Assembly (NCBI RefSeq): GCF_001273755.1 | Contig: NZ_LGYA01000005.1 | Coordinates: 351,779 to 415,778 of the forward strand | DNA length: 64,000 nt | Direction of reading: 5' to 3' | DNA from: Peribacillus butanolivorans | GTDB lineage: Bacteria > Bacillota > Bacilli > Bacillales > DSM-1321 | In this document: positions 63,841-64,000 of the stretch, in pieces | Layout of the letters: each line of letters opens with the position of its first letter | Position numbering within the stretch: the stretch's first letter is position 1 | Program-made: the position numbers and the translations under genes | Notes under the pieces: generated by a model | Seen by the model: only the letters and a program-made list of their open reading frames with translations | What the model was told of the DNA's origin: nothing | Databases searched by the model: none

Positions 63841-64000
63841 ATGGGCACTTTTGATTATTTATTACAAGGGTTTGAAACAGCACTTACTTGGTATAATTTG
63901 CTTTTTGCATTTGTTGGAGTATTGATTGGAACGGCTGTTGGCGTTTTGCCAGGGATTGGACCGATGAGCGGTGTGGCCCTTTTAATTCCGGTAACGGCTT
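63841..64000 (+). CDS. tctA: tripartite tricarboxylate transporter large membrane subunit, N-terminal part (cut by window edge)
   Basis: 53 codons from ATG 63841 ([20 protein letters not shown]) running off the window. The stretch [27 protein letters not shown] is the family signature ([15 protein letters not shown]). GGAAAGGAGG ribosome site. Confidence 0.9.
   Translation, partial: MGTFDYLLQGFETALTWYNLLFAFVGVLIGTAVGVLPGIGPMSGVALLIPVTA

Overview
The window is low-GC Gram-positive DNA from a member of the Bacillaceae (Bacillus sensu lato; the genus cannot be fixed from sequence alone). Most of it follows the Bacillus subtilis gene order very closely: csbA-uvrB-uvrA, yvlB, hprK-lgt-yvoD-ppaX-yvoF, hisZGDBHAFI, yvcD, trxB, yvcI-rapZ-glmR-whiA-crh, clpP, tRNA-Arg, sigL, cggR-gapA-pgk-tpiA-gpmI-eno, secG-est-rnr-smpB-ssrA. 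The spore-type catalase and the CwlC-like amidase suggest a spore former. Strong AGGAGG ribosome sites, TTG/GTG starts and simple hairpin/U-tract terminators are all Bacillus-like.

Layout. 1-1178: start of an MMPL transporter (minus strand, runs off the window). 1.7-8.8 kb: catalase, CsbA and the SOS-controlled UvrBA pair. 9-15 kb: YvlB-like protein, cell-wall amidase, HPr kinase operon. 15-17 kb: a minus-strand island of a class D sortase and its LPKTA-anchored acidic surface substrate. 17.3-24 kb: complete histidine operon. 24-31 kb: TPR protein, thioredoxin reductase and the yvcI-rapZ-glmR-whiA-crh operon. 31-34 kb: clpP with a CtsR box, tRNA-Arg(CCG), sigma-54, a glutaredoxin-like protein. 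34-41.5 kb: glycolytic operon with a CggR operator. 41.5-48.2 kb: a partial eno duplication with a small orphan gene, a carboxypeptidase lipoprotein, SecG, esterase, RNase R, SmpB, tmRNA. 48.2-53.5 kb: accessory region with an efflux pump/TetR cassette between Tn3-like inverted repeats, a LipA-type lipase, and a NERD gene broken by a frameshift in an A run. 53.5-59.8 kb: SalA/Mrp ATPase and a formate dehydrogenase locus (yrhD, yrhE, yrhF, fdhD types). 59.9-64 kb: LysR regulator, AEC carrier and a tripartite tricarboxylate transporter (tctCBA, tctA cut by the window edge).

How it fits together. Carbon control is the main theme. HprK and Crh (and HPr elsewhere) feed CcpA; candidate cre sites lie before sigL and tctC; CggR controls gapA and the lower glycolytic genes; RapZ, GlmR and WhiA link carbon state to the envelope and division. 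The rnr-smpB-ssrA block and clpP form the ribosome rescue and protein quality control set. The less ordinary parts are the formate dehydrogenase leader, which carries a strong intrinsic terminator between its promoter and start codon, the Tn3-like passenger cassette, the eno 3-prime duplication, and several 20-bp tandem repeats and palindromes in the accessory region. No CRISPR array, prophage or complete insertion sequence was seen.
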